From: an uncultured Clostridia bacterium
Lineage (GTDB): Bacteria; Bacillota; Clostridia; TANB77; CAG-508
Assembly: GCA_944387505.1 (NCBI GenBank)
Contig: CALXFG010000004.1
Coordinates: 1 to 64,000, forward strand
Direction: 5' to 3'
DNA: 64,000 nucleotides
Made by a program: the position numbers and the translations under genes. Each line of letters opens with the position of its first letter. Within the stretch, counting starts at the first letter, position 1. Positions 43,689 to 52,180 of this stretch are shown in pieces. The notes under the pieces are model-generated. The model made no database searches and was not told where the DNA came from. It was given only the letters and a program-made list of their open reading frames with translations.

Positions 43689-43994
43689 ATGAAACATATA
43701 AAAATTATTAATAAATATAAATTTATAAGAACAATGACAATTCTAATATGTATAGTAATTGCTATCATATGTATTGCAAGTCATAAAACATATTCTAATA
43801 GTGAAACAAAATATAAAACAGAATATATTGTAAAAGGAGAAACATTATGGAAAATTGCAGAAAAGGAAATACAAGAAAATGCATATTTTGAAAATGAAGA
43901 TATTCAAAATGTTATATTAGAATTAAAAAAGCTTAATCATATGACAACTAGTAATTTATCTGAGGGAATGGAAATAAAAATTCCTGTTTACTAA
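43689..43994 (+). CDS. Small LysM membrane protein, YneA-like SOS cell-division inhibitor candidate
   Basis: A 101-residue protein with an N-terminal hydrophobic helix (about 13-33) and a C-terminal LysM domain (about 46-99: YIVKGETLWKIAEKE ... LNHMTTSNLSEGMEIKIP). Size and layout equal YneA, the LexA-controlled protein that delays division during DNA damage in Bacillus and Listeria. The two LexA-like boxes around its consensus promoter support this. lexA itself, often adjacent, is not in the window. The alternative is a general LysM wall protein. AAAGGAGG precedes ATG 43689. Confidence 0.75.
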   Translation: MKHIKIINKYKFIRTMTILICIVIAIICIASHKTYSNSETKYKTEYIVKGETLWKIAEKEIQENAYFENEDIQNVILELKKLNHMTTSNLSEGMEIKIPVY

Positions 43995-44009
43995 TGAATA
44001 AGTTATATA

Positions 44010-44070
44010 AAAACACTTTTATTTGTATAAACTGGTAATAAAAATTATATACGAATAAAGGTGTTTTATT
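44010..44070 (+). terminator. Long intrinsic terminator
   Basis: AAAACACTTTTATTTGTATA (44010-44029) pairs with a segment at 44048-44067 (ending GGTGTTTT) with a few mismatches, followed by an AT-rich tract. It ends the LysM gene. Confidence 0.75.
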
Positions 44071-44071
44071 C

Positions 44072-44100
44072 TTGTATATAAAATTGAGGTATGGTAGAAT
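44072..44100 (+). promoter_or_regulatory. Promoter of pepF
   Basis: TTGTAT (44072-44077), 17-nt spacer, TAGAAT (44095-44100) with a TGG extended -10. Confidence 0.65.
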
Positions 44101-44123
44101 AGGAAACAAGGAGGATAAGTTAC

Positions 44124-45899
44124 ATGGAAAAAGTTCAAGATAAATACAGCTGGGATTTAACAGATTTATTTAAAGACAAAGAAGAATTTTATGAGGAAAT
44201 AAAAAATGTAAAAGATAAATTAAAACAAATAGAAAGCTATAAAGGCATATTGTGTGATAGTTCAGAAAATCTATATCAATGTTATCAGTTATATGAAATA
44301 GCACTAATGAAATTTGAACAAATATATGCTTATGGAATGTTGAATTATCATTTAAATATGGCTGATCAAGAAGGAATTAAGTTATTTAAAGAGGCAGAAA
44401 ATCTAAATTCAGAATTTAGTACAGCAACTGCATATATAACACCAGAAGTTACATTTACAGATGAGGATATTATTAACAAGTATTTGAGAGAAGATATCAG
44501 ATTAGAACCATATAAAAGAGAGATTCAAAACATTTTAGAAAAGAAAAAACATATATTAAGTAAAGAAGAAGAAAACTTATTGGCGAAATATTCAGAAATT
44601 TTTTATGCACCTAAAAATATATATGATATGTTAACAAATGCAGAATTTAAGTTTGGAACATTAATTGATGAAGATGGAAAAGAAGTAGAATTAACAGATG
44701 CCACATATTCTATATATGTAAGAAGTAAGAATCAAAATGTAAGAAAGCAAGCATATGATTTAACTTTTAAAAAGTATGGTGAATTTATCAATACCATCAC
44801 AGAAATGTATCTAACAAATGTGAAACAAACAGTAATTACTGCAAAACTAAGAAATTACAAATCTTCATTAGATGAAGTAACAGACAATGATGAAGCAAGC
44901 ATTAAAGTGTATAATACATTAATGAAGGGTGTTCATAAGGGATTAGAAATAAATCATGAATTTATGGCTTTAAAAAAGAAGTTATTACAATTAAAAGATA
45001 TGCATATGTATGATATATATGTAAATCCATTTACAAAAAGTGAAGATAAAACACCATATGAAGAAGCCCAAAAGATTGTAAAAGAGGCATTAGCTATTTT
45101 AGGAAAAGAATATGGAGATATGCTAGAACATGCTTTTGAAAATCATTGGATAGATGTGTATGAAAAACCAAATAAACAAACAGGTGGATATAACATGGGA
45201 ATTCATGCTCCACATCCATTTATTTTGATGAACTATGTCGGTGACGAATATGATGTTAGAACCATTGCTCATGAATTAGGCCATAGTATGCATTCGTATT
45301 ATTCAAACAAAAATCAAAATATTTTTGATGCAGATTATACGATTATGGTAGGTGAAGTAGCATCAACTGTAAATGAAATTTTACTAACAGAATATCAACT
45401 TGGACATGAAACAGACAAAACGAAAAAAGCAGAAATATTATACGAATTACTAGAATTAATAAAAGGAACATTCTATGCGCAAGCTATGCTGGCTGAATTT
45501 GAGAAAGAAGTTCACGAAAAAATAGAAAATGGAAATATACTGTCTTCTGAAGATTTAAATACCATTTATTATACATTAAGTCAAAAATATATGGGTGAAT
45601 CTGTTATTTTGGGAGAGAATAGCAAATATGGTTGGGCTAGAATTCCTCATTTTTATAGAGATTTTTATGTATATAAGTATGCAACAGGAATTTCAGCAGC
45701 CATTTGTATTGCAACAAAAATCTTGAATAAAGAAGATGGATATGTAGAAAAATATATTCATATGCTAAGTCAAGGTTGTACCAAAAAGTCAATAGACCTT
45801 CTAAAAATGGTAGATGTTGATTTAGAGGATATACACACTTATGAAGTGATTGTTCAATTTTATAAAAATAAAATTGAAGAGTTGAAAAGTTTACTATAG
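44124..45899 (+). CDS. pepF: Oligoendopeptidase F (M3 family)
   Basis: Cytosolic zinc metallopeptidase of 591 residues, the usual PepF length, cutting short peptides. The start WDLTDLFKDKEEF is typical. The central M3 domain carries HELGHSMHSYYS (zinc ligands H383 and H387 with catalytic E384), followed about 25 residues later by EVASTVNEILL, which supplies the third ligand Glu. NYVGDEYDVRTIAHE precedes the motif as in other PepF proteins. AAGGAGGA stands ahead of ATG 44124. The next gene starts 18 nt downstream, so the two may be co-transcribed. Confidence 0.96.
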   Translation: MEKVQDKYSWDLTDLFKDKEEFYEEIKNVKDKLKQIESYKGILCDSSENLYQCYQLYEIALMKFEQIYAYGMLNYHLNMADQEGIKLFKEAENLNSEFSTATAYITPEVTFTDEDIINKYLREDIRLEPYKREIQNILEKKKHILSKEEENLLAKYSEIFYAPKNIYDMLTNAEFKFGTLIDEDGKEVELTDATYSIYVRSKNQNVRKQAYDLTFKKYGEFINTITEMYLTNVKQTVITAKLRNYKSSLDEVTDNDEASIKVYNTLMKGVHKGLEINHEFMALKKKLLQLKDMHMYDIYVNPFTKSEDKTPYEEAQKIVKEALAILGKEYGDMLEHAFENHWIDVYEKPNKQTGGYNMGIHAPHPFILMNYVGDEYDVRTIAHELGHSMHSYYSNKNQNIFDADYTIMVGEVASTVNEILLTEYQLGHETDKTKKAEILYELLELIKGTFYAQAMLAEFEKEVHEKIENGNILSSEDLNTIYYTLSQKYMGESVILGENSKYGWARIPHFYRDFYVYKYATGISAAICIATKILNKEDGYVEKYIHMLSQGCTKKSIDLLKMVDVDLEDIHTYEVIVQFYKNKIEELKSLL

Positions 45900-45917
45900 A
45901 AAGGGTTTTGGCAATAT

Positions 45918-46859
45918 ATGAAAAAAGAGAAAAAGAAAATTGAAGAAATAAAAAACGAAGAAAAAAATATATCAGTAGAAAATAATCAACATGAAGAAAA
46001 TAATGAAACACAAAAACGTACTAGCCAAAAGAAAAAAAGAACCATTAATGGAATTAGTATATGGAGAATTTTAGCATATTTTATTATTTATAGTGTATTA
46101 GGATATATGATAGAAACCATATATGGTATGATAACAAAAGGTGTATGGGAAAGTAGACAAAGCTTTTTATATGGACCATTCTGTGGTATTTATGGCCTAG
46201 GTGCTGTTGTTATGATTGTTTGCTTGCACAAATTTCCTAGAAAATTTAATACACTTTTTGTCGGAGGATTTATTGTTGGTTCTATTGTAGAATATGTAGT
46301 AAGTTTTATTGGAGAAATGCTATTAGGTGTAAAATGGTGGGATTATTCCAATATGCCACTAAATCTTAATGGAAGAATCTGTGTATATTTTTCTGTTTTT
46401 TGGGGATTTTTAGGAATCTATTTGATTGCTTCGTTAAACCCAAAAGTGGATAAAATTATTAATTGGATAAAAAGTAAATTCAAAACTTATAAGGGATTAA
46501 AGTCATTTGTTATGACAGTATTTATTTTACTTATGATAGATTGTGTTTCTACTGCATTTGCAATTGAATTCTTTTTGGTCAGAATGATTGTTCAAAATGA
46601 TATTGATGTTGCCAATAAAGAATTAGTGATAGAACAATATGATAAAATTTATGAAAATGAAAAATTATCAAATTTCATTTATCAATTTTGGGGAGATAAA
46701 AAGATGATTAGAACTTTTCCAAACCTAAAGATAAATGACAAAAATGGAAATATTGTTTATATGGATAGTTTGCTTGATATACAGCCATATTACTTCAAAG
46801 TTCATAATATCAATAATAAAAATAATGAAGAAGTAGAAGCAGATATTAGAGGAGAATAG
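45918..46859 (+). CDS. PF06541 family membrane protein, copy 3, with charged extensions
   Basis: 313 residues. A Lys/Glu/Asn-rich N-terminal extension of about 45 residues precedes the family core (about 48-220): VLGYMIETIYGMITKG, SFLYGPFCGIYGLG, KWWDYSNMPLNLNGRICVYFSVFWG, and five to six helices. A hydrophilic C-terminal part of about 85 residues follows (about 225-313), longer than in the other two copies. ATG 45918 follows GAAAGGG. The three copies keep the WWDYSN/WDYSN...NGR motif almost unchanged, suggesting a functional site. Function unknown. Confidence 0.8.
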   Translation: MKKEKKKIEEIKNEEKNISVENNQHEENNETQKRTSQKKKRTINGISIWRILAYFIIYSVLGYMIETIYGMITKGVWESRQSFLYGPFCGIYGLGAVVMIVCLHKFPRKFNTLFVGGFIVGSIVEYVVSFIGEMLLGVKWWDYSNMPLNLNGRICVYFSVFWGFLGIYLIASLNPKVDKIINWIKSKFKTYKGLKSFVMTVFILLMIDCVSTAFAIEFFLVRMIVQNDIDVANKELVIEQYDKIYENEKLSNFIYQFWGDKKMIRTFPNLKINDKNGNIVYMDSLLDIQPYYFKVHNINNKNNEEVEADIRGE

Positions 46860-46882
46860 ATAATCCGAATGAATTATCCATT

Positions 46883-47066
46883 GAAAAGAGCTAATATATA
46901 AATATTTTTTAATTCTCGGTTACCCTACATTACGTTTAACAAATTCTAAAAATAAAACTGTAACAATACCCGGAAACAGGACCCTTTACAGTTTTATTTT
47001 AAGAATTTATAAAACTATTTCGGTCACATTCGAATTTAAAAAAATATTTATATATTAGCTCTTTTC
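46883..47066. repeat. 184-bp nested inverted-repeat element
   Basis: Outer arms 46883-46915 and 47032-47066 (GAAAAGAGCTAATATATAAA ... GCTCTTTTC) are near perfect. Inner arms 46941-46963 and 46986-47008 (AAATTCT..ACTGTAA / TTACAGT..GAATTT) differ by one base. The centre contains CCCGGAAACAGGACCC. There is no ORF. It fills most of the 325-nt gap before the large surface protein and is a MITE-like or REP-like palindrome. Confidence 0.78.
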
Positions 47067-47123
47067 AGAATATATCAAATAATATTCTTATCTCATGACA
47101 ATTTGTAAAAAGAAATAAAAATT

Positions 47124-47156
47124 ACCATTGCTAAAATATTTTGGCAATGGTATAAT
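47124..47156 (+). promoter_or_regulatory. Promoter with 8-bp dyad operator candidate
   Basis: TTGCTA (47128-47133), 17-nt spacer, TATAAT (47151-47156). ACCATTGC (47124-47131) and GCAATGGT (47144-47151) form a perfect dyad covering the -35 and touching the -10. AAAGGA and ATG 47185 follow. Confidence 0.65.
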
Positions 47157-47184
47157 ACTTTATATACTTATGAAAGGAACGTGA

Positions 47185-50100
47185 ATGAAAATGAAAAATG
47201 TAGTTGAAAAAATCATATCTATTTTAATTATTATGATAATGATATTACCAATTAGTTTGCCAATTGTATCAAAAGCGGTAGATAGTGGAACATCATCAAC
47301 TTCAAAACAAGATTATCCAGTTAAAGTAGAATTGAAAAGAGATGAAACTAATCCTGATATAATTCATATAATGGCAACAAGTACAGAGGGGAATATTATA
47401 GAGTTGAAATATGTAAAACAATATATAGATACAAATAATGCTTCTTATTTCGAAGAAGACCATGAGGATATCTATACATTTGATATAACACCAGCACCAA
47501 CAGTTGAAGAAACATTCAAATTAGATGGTTATGGAAGTTACACAGTATTTGCGAAAGATGAAAATAGAAATGCATTTTTAGCAAGATTAACCGTAAATGA
47601 CCCAAATGATATGCCACAAATTTCATTAACAAAAGAAAAAGATTCATTAAATTTAAATATTGAGGTAACAAGTAATAAAAATACAATAACAAAATTAAAA
47701 ATTGCCAAAAAAGATAATATAAAGGATAATATTGATTTTAGCACTGAAGGAACAGATATAAAATTCATAGAAAATAATCATGTATCTGTAAGATATACAG
47801 AAATTACAGAGGAAGGCTTATATGTCATTTATGCAGAAGATAGTGAAGGAAATAAAGCAACTCGTCAAATGTATGTAGCAAAACAAAATACGCCAATATC
47901 AGTTGAAATCACGAATGGAACAAATACAAGAGAAGTGAATTTACATATAACAGATGCGATTTGTAATATTGTTTCTGTGAAGGTAGCAAAGCTTTCTGAA
48001 ATAGGAGGAGATTATGATAAATTTGACACAATTGAAGGACTACCAATTACAGAAGGGCAAACAGTTAATTTAAGTTATACAGCGCCAGCAGATGATACAT
48101 ATATGTTTTGTATAGAAGACGAAGCAGGGTATAGACTATTTACACAAAGAAGAATTACTGCACAAAAAAATGTCATGAATATATCAATTGAACAAGACGA
48201 AAATGCTCCAGGTAATTTAACAATAACTGCCACAAATACAATATGCAATATTGTTGAAATGAAAGTAGCGATAGGTGATGACATTGCTGATGACTATTTT
48301 GAAAATAATGGAGAGTCTATTTCAATTACACCAGGAAAAGAAGTTGTTGGAAAATATACAGTTCAAGAAAATTGTACAATTCATGTATATGTTAAAGATG
48401 AACAAGGATATTCACACATCTATACAAAAACACTTATAGGAATCAATACTCCAGAACCAGAACCAAGTGAGGCACCAACGATTACCCTTGCACAAAATAC
48501 AGAAAATCCAAAACAAATTGATGTAGAGGTTAAAGCACATAATTCTAATGTTGATGAAGTGAAATGGGCAAAAGGGGAACAAGACACAGCATATTTTGCA
48601 ACAAATGGAACACGTATTGGACAAGGCAAAGTAGGTGTATCTATTCGCACAGAGTTTACAATTGATTCTATTGGAACATATACCGTATATGCAAAAGATG
48701 ACAATGGTAATGAAACGGTTAAAACAATAGAAATTACGAATATAGATGATACTCCACCAACAGAAGAAGATAAAACTCCACCAGAAGTGAATAATGTTCA
48801 AGATAATGGTATCTATAATCAATCTGTTACACCAATCATTACAGATGAACACTTAGCAGAAATATATTTAACAAAAGATGGTATAGACATAGAAGATTAC
48901 CAAAATGGTGATGTGATTGAAGATGAAGGTGCATATGTTTTAAATGCAGTGGATGAAGCCGGAAATAAAGTAGTCGTAAAATTTGTGATCGATAAAACAG
49001 CACCTGTAATTACAATCAATCAAGAAAATACAGATAATAAAAATGTGAAAGTATCTATCAATCTTTTAGATAACCTTACAAACATTAACTTGGTAAAGGT
49101 AGCAAAAGGAGAACAAACAATAGACTATTTTGAAAATGAAGGACAAGAATTAAATCTTCAAAAAGAAGGAAATTCTGCATTAGCAGCTATTAATGTTATA
49201 GAGAATGGAACCTACACAGTATATGTTGAAGATGAAGCAGGAAATGCTAAAATAGAAGTATTTGAAGTAACAACCATTACAGAAGAACCAGAAATTGATG
49301 ATATTACACCTCCAGAAATACAAACAACGGAGGAAAGTATTAATGAAAATGAATCTATAAAATTAACGATTCATGTAACAGATACAGAGTCTCAAATTAA
49401 GACAATCAAAATAGCGAACGGAGAACAAAATACAGAGTATTTTGAAAATGAAGGAAAAACACTTCAAATGATAATTGATGATAAATCAGCAGAGGCAGCA
49501 GTTATGTTCACAGAAAATGGAACATATACCATTTATGCAGAAGATGAACAAGGAAATAGTACAGTAAAAGTGATTACGATTACAGGAATTGTAACACCAG
49601 AACCAACACCAGATCCAGAACCAGAACCAGATGATACTACACCACCTACAATTTCAGGTGTAGAAGATGGTATGACATATGGAACTGAAATAACACCTAG
49701 GGTAGAAGATGAAAATTTAGCGAGTGTGACATTAACAAGAGATGGTAATATTGTTGAAAATTATCAAAATGGAGATACTATTTCTGAAAATGGTACATAT
49801 GTCTTAACAGCAACTGATGAAGCAGGAAATCAAACAGTTGTAGGATTTGTAATCAATATTCAGCCAGAAGAAAATGAAGATACAACACCACCAACCATTA
49901 CAGGCGTAAGAGATGGAGTGACATATGGAACAGAAGTAACACCTAGAATAGAAGATGAAAATTTAGCGAGTGTGACATTAACAAGAGATGGTAATATTGT
50001 TGAAAATTATCAAAATGGAGATACCATTTCCAAAAATGGTACTTATGTATTAACAGCAACTGATGAAGCAGGAAATCGAACAGTTGTAGAATTTGTGATA

Positions 50101-50487
50101 GATATTAAAGAAGACAACGATGATGACAATAACAATGATGATAATGATAATACCAATACGAATACAAATACGAATACAAATACGAGCACTAACACAAATA
50201 ACAATACAAGTACAGATAATACGACAAATACAGACAATAATGATGATGAAGACAATAATACCACAGATAATACAAACAATAATGGAAGTGCAAATAACAA
50301 CAATATAAGTGATAATTCTAATAATCATCAACAAAATACAATTAACAATTCAGAAAAAAATAACATTTCTACGAGTAATTCAAAATTGCCTTATACAGGA
50401 CTTAGAAATATATTAATGATTGGCATAATTATTGCAGGTGGTGTTTCTATATTTACATATATAAAATATAGAAAATATAAGATATAA
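47185..50487 (+). CDS. LPYTG-anchored surface protein with Ig-like repeats
   Basis: Predicted wall-anchored protein of 1,100 residues. Signal peptide about 1-30 (ending SKA). Up to about residue 800 there are repeated beta-rich modules marked by TVYAKDD-, TVYVEDEAGN- or TIYAEDEQGN-type ends. Then two nearly identical 82-residue units follow (about 817-973: TTPPTI-GV-DG-TYGTE ... TDEAGNxTVV), similar to bacterial Ig-like/DUF5011 domains. A low-complexity Asn/Asp/Thr stalk (about 975-1060) leads to SKLPYTG, a hydrophobic helix and RKYKI, a complete sortase signal. The stalk should carry the modules through the wall. Ligand unknown. No sortase gene is in the window. Confidence 0.87.
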   Translation: MKMKNVVEKIISILIIMIMILPISLPIVSKAVDSGTSSTSKQDYPVKVELKRDETNPDIIHIMATSTEGNIIELKYVKQYIDTNNASYFEEDHEDIYTFDITPAPTVEETFKLDGYGSYTVFAKDENRNAFLARLTVNDPNDMPQISLTKEKDSLNLNIEVTSNKNTITKLKIAKKDNIKDNIDFSTEGTDIKFIENNHVSVRYTEITEEGLYVIYAEDSEGNKATRQMYVAKQNTPISVEITNGTNTREVNLHITDAICNIVSVKVAKLSEIGGDYDKFDTIEGLPITEGQTVNLSYTAPADDTYMFCIEDEAGYRLFTQRRITAQKNVMNISIEQDENAPGNLTITATNTICNIVEMKVAIGDDIADDYFENNGESISITPGKEVVGKYTVQENCTIHVYVKDEQGYSHIYTKTLIGINTPEPEPSEAPTITLAQNTENPKQIDVEVKAHNSNVDEVKWAKGEQDTAYFATNGTRIGQGKVGVSIRTEFTIDSIGTYTVYAKDDNGNETVKTIEITNIDDTPPTEEDKTPPEVNNVQDNGIYNQSVTPIITDEHLAEIYLTKDGIDIEDYQNGDVIEDEGAYVLNAVDEAGNKVVVKFVIDKTAPVITINQENTDNKNVKVSINLLDNLTNINLVKVAKGEQTIDYFENEGQELNLQKEGNSALAAINVIENGTYTVYVEDEAGNAKIEVFEVTTITEEPEIDDITPPEIQTTEESINENESIKLTIHVTDTESQIKTIKIANGEQNTEYFENEGKTLQMIIDDKSAEAAVMFTENGTYTIYAEDEQGNSTVKVITITGIVTPEPTPDPEPEPDDTTPPTISGVEDGMTYGTEITPRVEDENLASVTLTRDGNIVENYQNGDTISENGTYVLTATDEAGNQTVVGFVINIQPEENEDTTPPTITGVRDGVTYGTEVTPRIEDENLASVTLTRDGNIVENYQNGDTISKNGTYVLTATDEAGNRTVVEFVIDIKEDNDDDNNNDDNDNTNTNTNTNTNTSTNTNNNTSTDNTTNTDNNDDEDNNTTDNTNNNGSANNNNISDNSNNHQQNTINNSEKNNISTSNSKLPYTGLRNILMIGIIIAGGVSIFTYIKYRKYKI
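49640..50106 (+). repeat. Two tandem 246-bp units inside the surface protein gene
   Basis: ACATATGGAAC recurs at 49675 and 49921, a 246-bp period. More than 100 bp after it (GAAGATGAAAATTTAGCGAG onward) are nearly identical, pointing to a recent duplication. Confidence 0.85.
50110..50390 (+). repeat. Low-complexity Asn/Thr/Asp stalk with 6/12-bp DNA repeats
   Basis: Runs of AATACG/AATACA units near 50150-50190 and AAT/GAT/ACA triplets further on encode the surface-protein stalk. A shorter segment of the same kind is in the gene at 61166 (about 62875-62950). Confidence 0.8.
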
Positions 50488-50496
50488 AATAAAGAG

Positions 50497-50544
50497 AAAA
50501 AGTTCGAATGAAAACAATATATGTTTTTCTATTCGAATTTTTTT
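50497..50544 (+). terminator. Intrinsic terminator of the surface protein gene
   Basis: AAAAAGTTCGAAT (50497-50509) and ATTCGAATTTTTTT (50531-50544), with AAAACA/TGTTTT inside, then a long T run. Confidence 0.88.
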
Positions 50545-50545
50545 T

Positions 50546-50619
50546 ATTGTATAGGAAAAATCTACTTTTATCTTGACTCTATGTGGATTTTTCCGTATAC
50601 AACAAGGTTAGGCTTCCTA
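50546..50619 (+). repeat. 74-nt palindromic repeat, plus orientation
   Basis: Stem GTATAGGAAAAATC (50549-50562) with GGATTTTTCCGTATAC (50585-50600), followed by AACAAGGTTAGGCTTCCTA. Matches the inverted copy at 41534-41607; its first 12 nt also occur at 22298, again right after a terminator T run. Confidence 0.82.
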
Positions 50620-50678
50620 AATCATTATTTCTTTTCTATTTTCTAGATAGTTATCCTTATAAAAATTATAAAATCATC

Positions 50679-50708
50679 TTGAACAATTTTAGGAAAATGA
50701 TATATAAT
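50679..50708 (+). promoter_or_regulatory. Promoter of the second amidase gene
   Basis: TTGAAC (50679-50684), 18-nt spacer, TATAAT (50703-50708). Confidence 0.65.
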
Positions 50709-50746
50709 TAGTAAGAAAAAAACAGGAAGAATTTAAGGAGAAACCT

Positions 50747-52108
50747 ATGAAAAGAAAAAAGAAAAGAAGATATAAGAAAAATGAATTGATTTCAAAAAGA
50801 ATGATTATGTTTATAGTTATCATAGCTATTATAGCGCTTATCTATTTTACTAGTGCAAATAAAAACAAGGAAAATGCCTCTGTTAATGCTTTTTCTTCTA
50901 TTAATGAAATTGTTGATGAAATCGAAACTGGTACATATGCAAACATAAATCGCTATATTGTATATGGAACCCATTTCAATATAGAAGGAGATATGGACAT
51001 TTCTGAAAACAATTCAATAGAGTCTGCAAAAGTAGTAGCAAAAACAGCATCAGGGGAAGAAATTGGTATAGATACAGAATATACATATGAAAATAATCAG
51101 ATTTCTTTTTCTACTCTAAAAGAAATTAATACAGGATTAGATTTAGAAAGTTTAAAAGTTGAGGATTATTATATTTTGTTAAAAGTTGAATTTTCAAACA
51201 ATGAAACAAAATACTATTCTTTAACGAATGATACAGAATATGGAAATATAGAATATTATACCTTAACAAGAAACCATTCCAACAATAGGATAAATATTGA
51301 TTTTACTACAATTGATAATATGCCTATTTTAGGATTTCATATAACAACTGTAAAGGAATTGCCAGATAATGTATATGATGTAGTAATTGATCCAGGACAT
51401 GGAGGAAGTGATGTAGGAGCTGTCAATGGTAGATATATGGAATCAGAAATAGCTTTAGATTGTGCTCTTGAATTAAAAAAACAGTTAGAAGATATTGGAT
51501 TAAAGGTGTTACTAACAAGAGATGGTACAGAATCGGAAGAAGAATATACTATGTACAATATTTATGATAAAGATGGAAGAGTAACCATGGCAAATGAATC
51601 TCATGCAAAAATTCTTATATCTTTACATTTAAATAGTAATCTTTCAGATAATGTAGATGGTGGTGTTGAAATTTATGCCTCTTCTAATAGTGATTTAACA
51701 TTCGCAAAAAAATTGGCAGATGATATTGTTGAAACAGCAAAAACAGAATATTCTACTAATCAAACAGACAAAGTAGAAGACGGAGTTTATGTTAGAACTA
51801 TAGAAGTTGAAGACCAAAAAAATGAAGCTTCTTTTTCAAGAGAAAATTATAAAGGAATATTTGATTCTATTCCATACTTATATATCATAAGAGAAATTGG
51901 AGGAATTGCAACAGGAGCCTATGTGGATGGAACCAATAAAGCCTATGGTGCCAATGAATATCGAAATTCAAATGTAGGTATAGAAGGCTATTTAGTAGAA
52001 CTTGGTTATATCAATGTAGATGAAGATTTAGACAATATTTTAGAAAATGCTGATCTTTATGCACAAGCAATTACCAATAGCATAACTAATTTTTATGGAA
52101 TAAAGTAA
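50747..52108 (+). CDS. Membrane-anchored N-acetylmuramoyl-L-alanine amidase
   Basis: Amidase_3 family enzyme of 453 residues. A Lys/Arg-rich start and one helix (about 18-36) anchor it. A region without clear family (about 45-200) has Tyr/Asn-rich beta-strand-like sequence. The catalytic domain (about 210-450) has VIDPGHGG (H218), MESE (E232), SLHLN (H294) and the catalytic YLVELGYIN (E418). An insertion with EVEDQKNEASFSREN lies between the third and fourth motifs. Unlike the amidase at 4310 it has no Big_2 repeats and stays membrane-bound. It resembles CwlD-type enzymes in domain type; a spore role is possible but not shown. AAGGAGAAACC precedes ATG 50747. Confidence 0.92.
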   Translation: MKRKKKRRYKKNELISKRMIMFIVIIAIIALIYFTSANKNKENASVNAFSSINEIVDEIETGTYANINRYIVYGTHFNIEGDMDISENNSIESAKVVAKTASGEEIGIDTEYTYENNQISFSTLKEINTGLDLESLKVEDYYILLKVEFSNNETKYYSLTNDTEYGNIEYYTLTRNHSNNRINIDFTTIDNMPILGFHITTVKELPDNVYDVVIDPGHGGSDVGAVNGRYMESEIALDCALELKKQLEDIGLKVLLTRDGTESEEEYTMYNIYDKDGRVTMANESHAKILISLHLNSNLSDNVDGGVEIYASSNSDLTFAKKLADDIVETAKTEYSTNQTDKVEDGVYVRTIEVEDQKNEASFSRENYKGIFDSIPYLYIIREIGGIATGAYVDGTNKAYGANEYRNSNVGIEGYLVELGYINVDEDLDNILENADLYAQAITNSITNFYGIK

Positions 52109-52133
52109 AGAAGAAAAATCTACGTAATTTTAG

Positions 52134-52158
52134 AGAGGATATAAGATGTATCCTCTTT
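52134..52158 (+). terminator. Weak intrinsic terminator
   Basis: AGAGGATA (52134-52141) and TATCCTCT (52149-52156) with only three T after it. Confidence 0.55.
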
Positions 52159-52180
52159 AAATAGTAATTAGGAGGCTAAT

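Noticed and set aside
50110-50330. Repeat-rich stretch that might suggest CRISPR or a satellite
   Set aside because: Units are 6-12 bp, without spacers, and stay in frame inside the surface-protein gene.
50043-50334. Minus-strand open frames opposite the Asn/Thr stalk
   Set aside because: They arise from AT-rich trinucleotide repeats and encode only Val/Ile/Ser/Leu-rich sequence.
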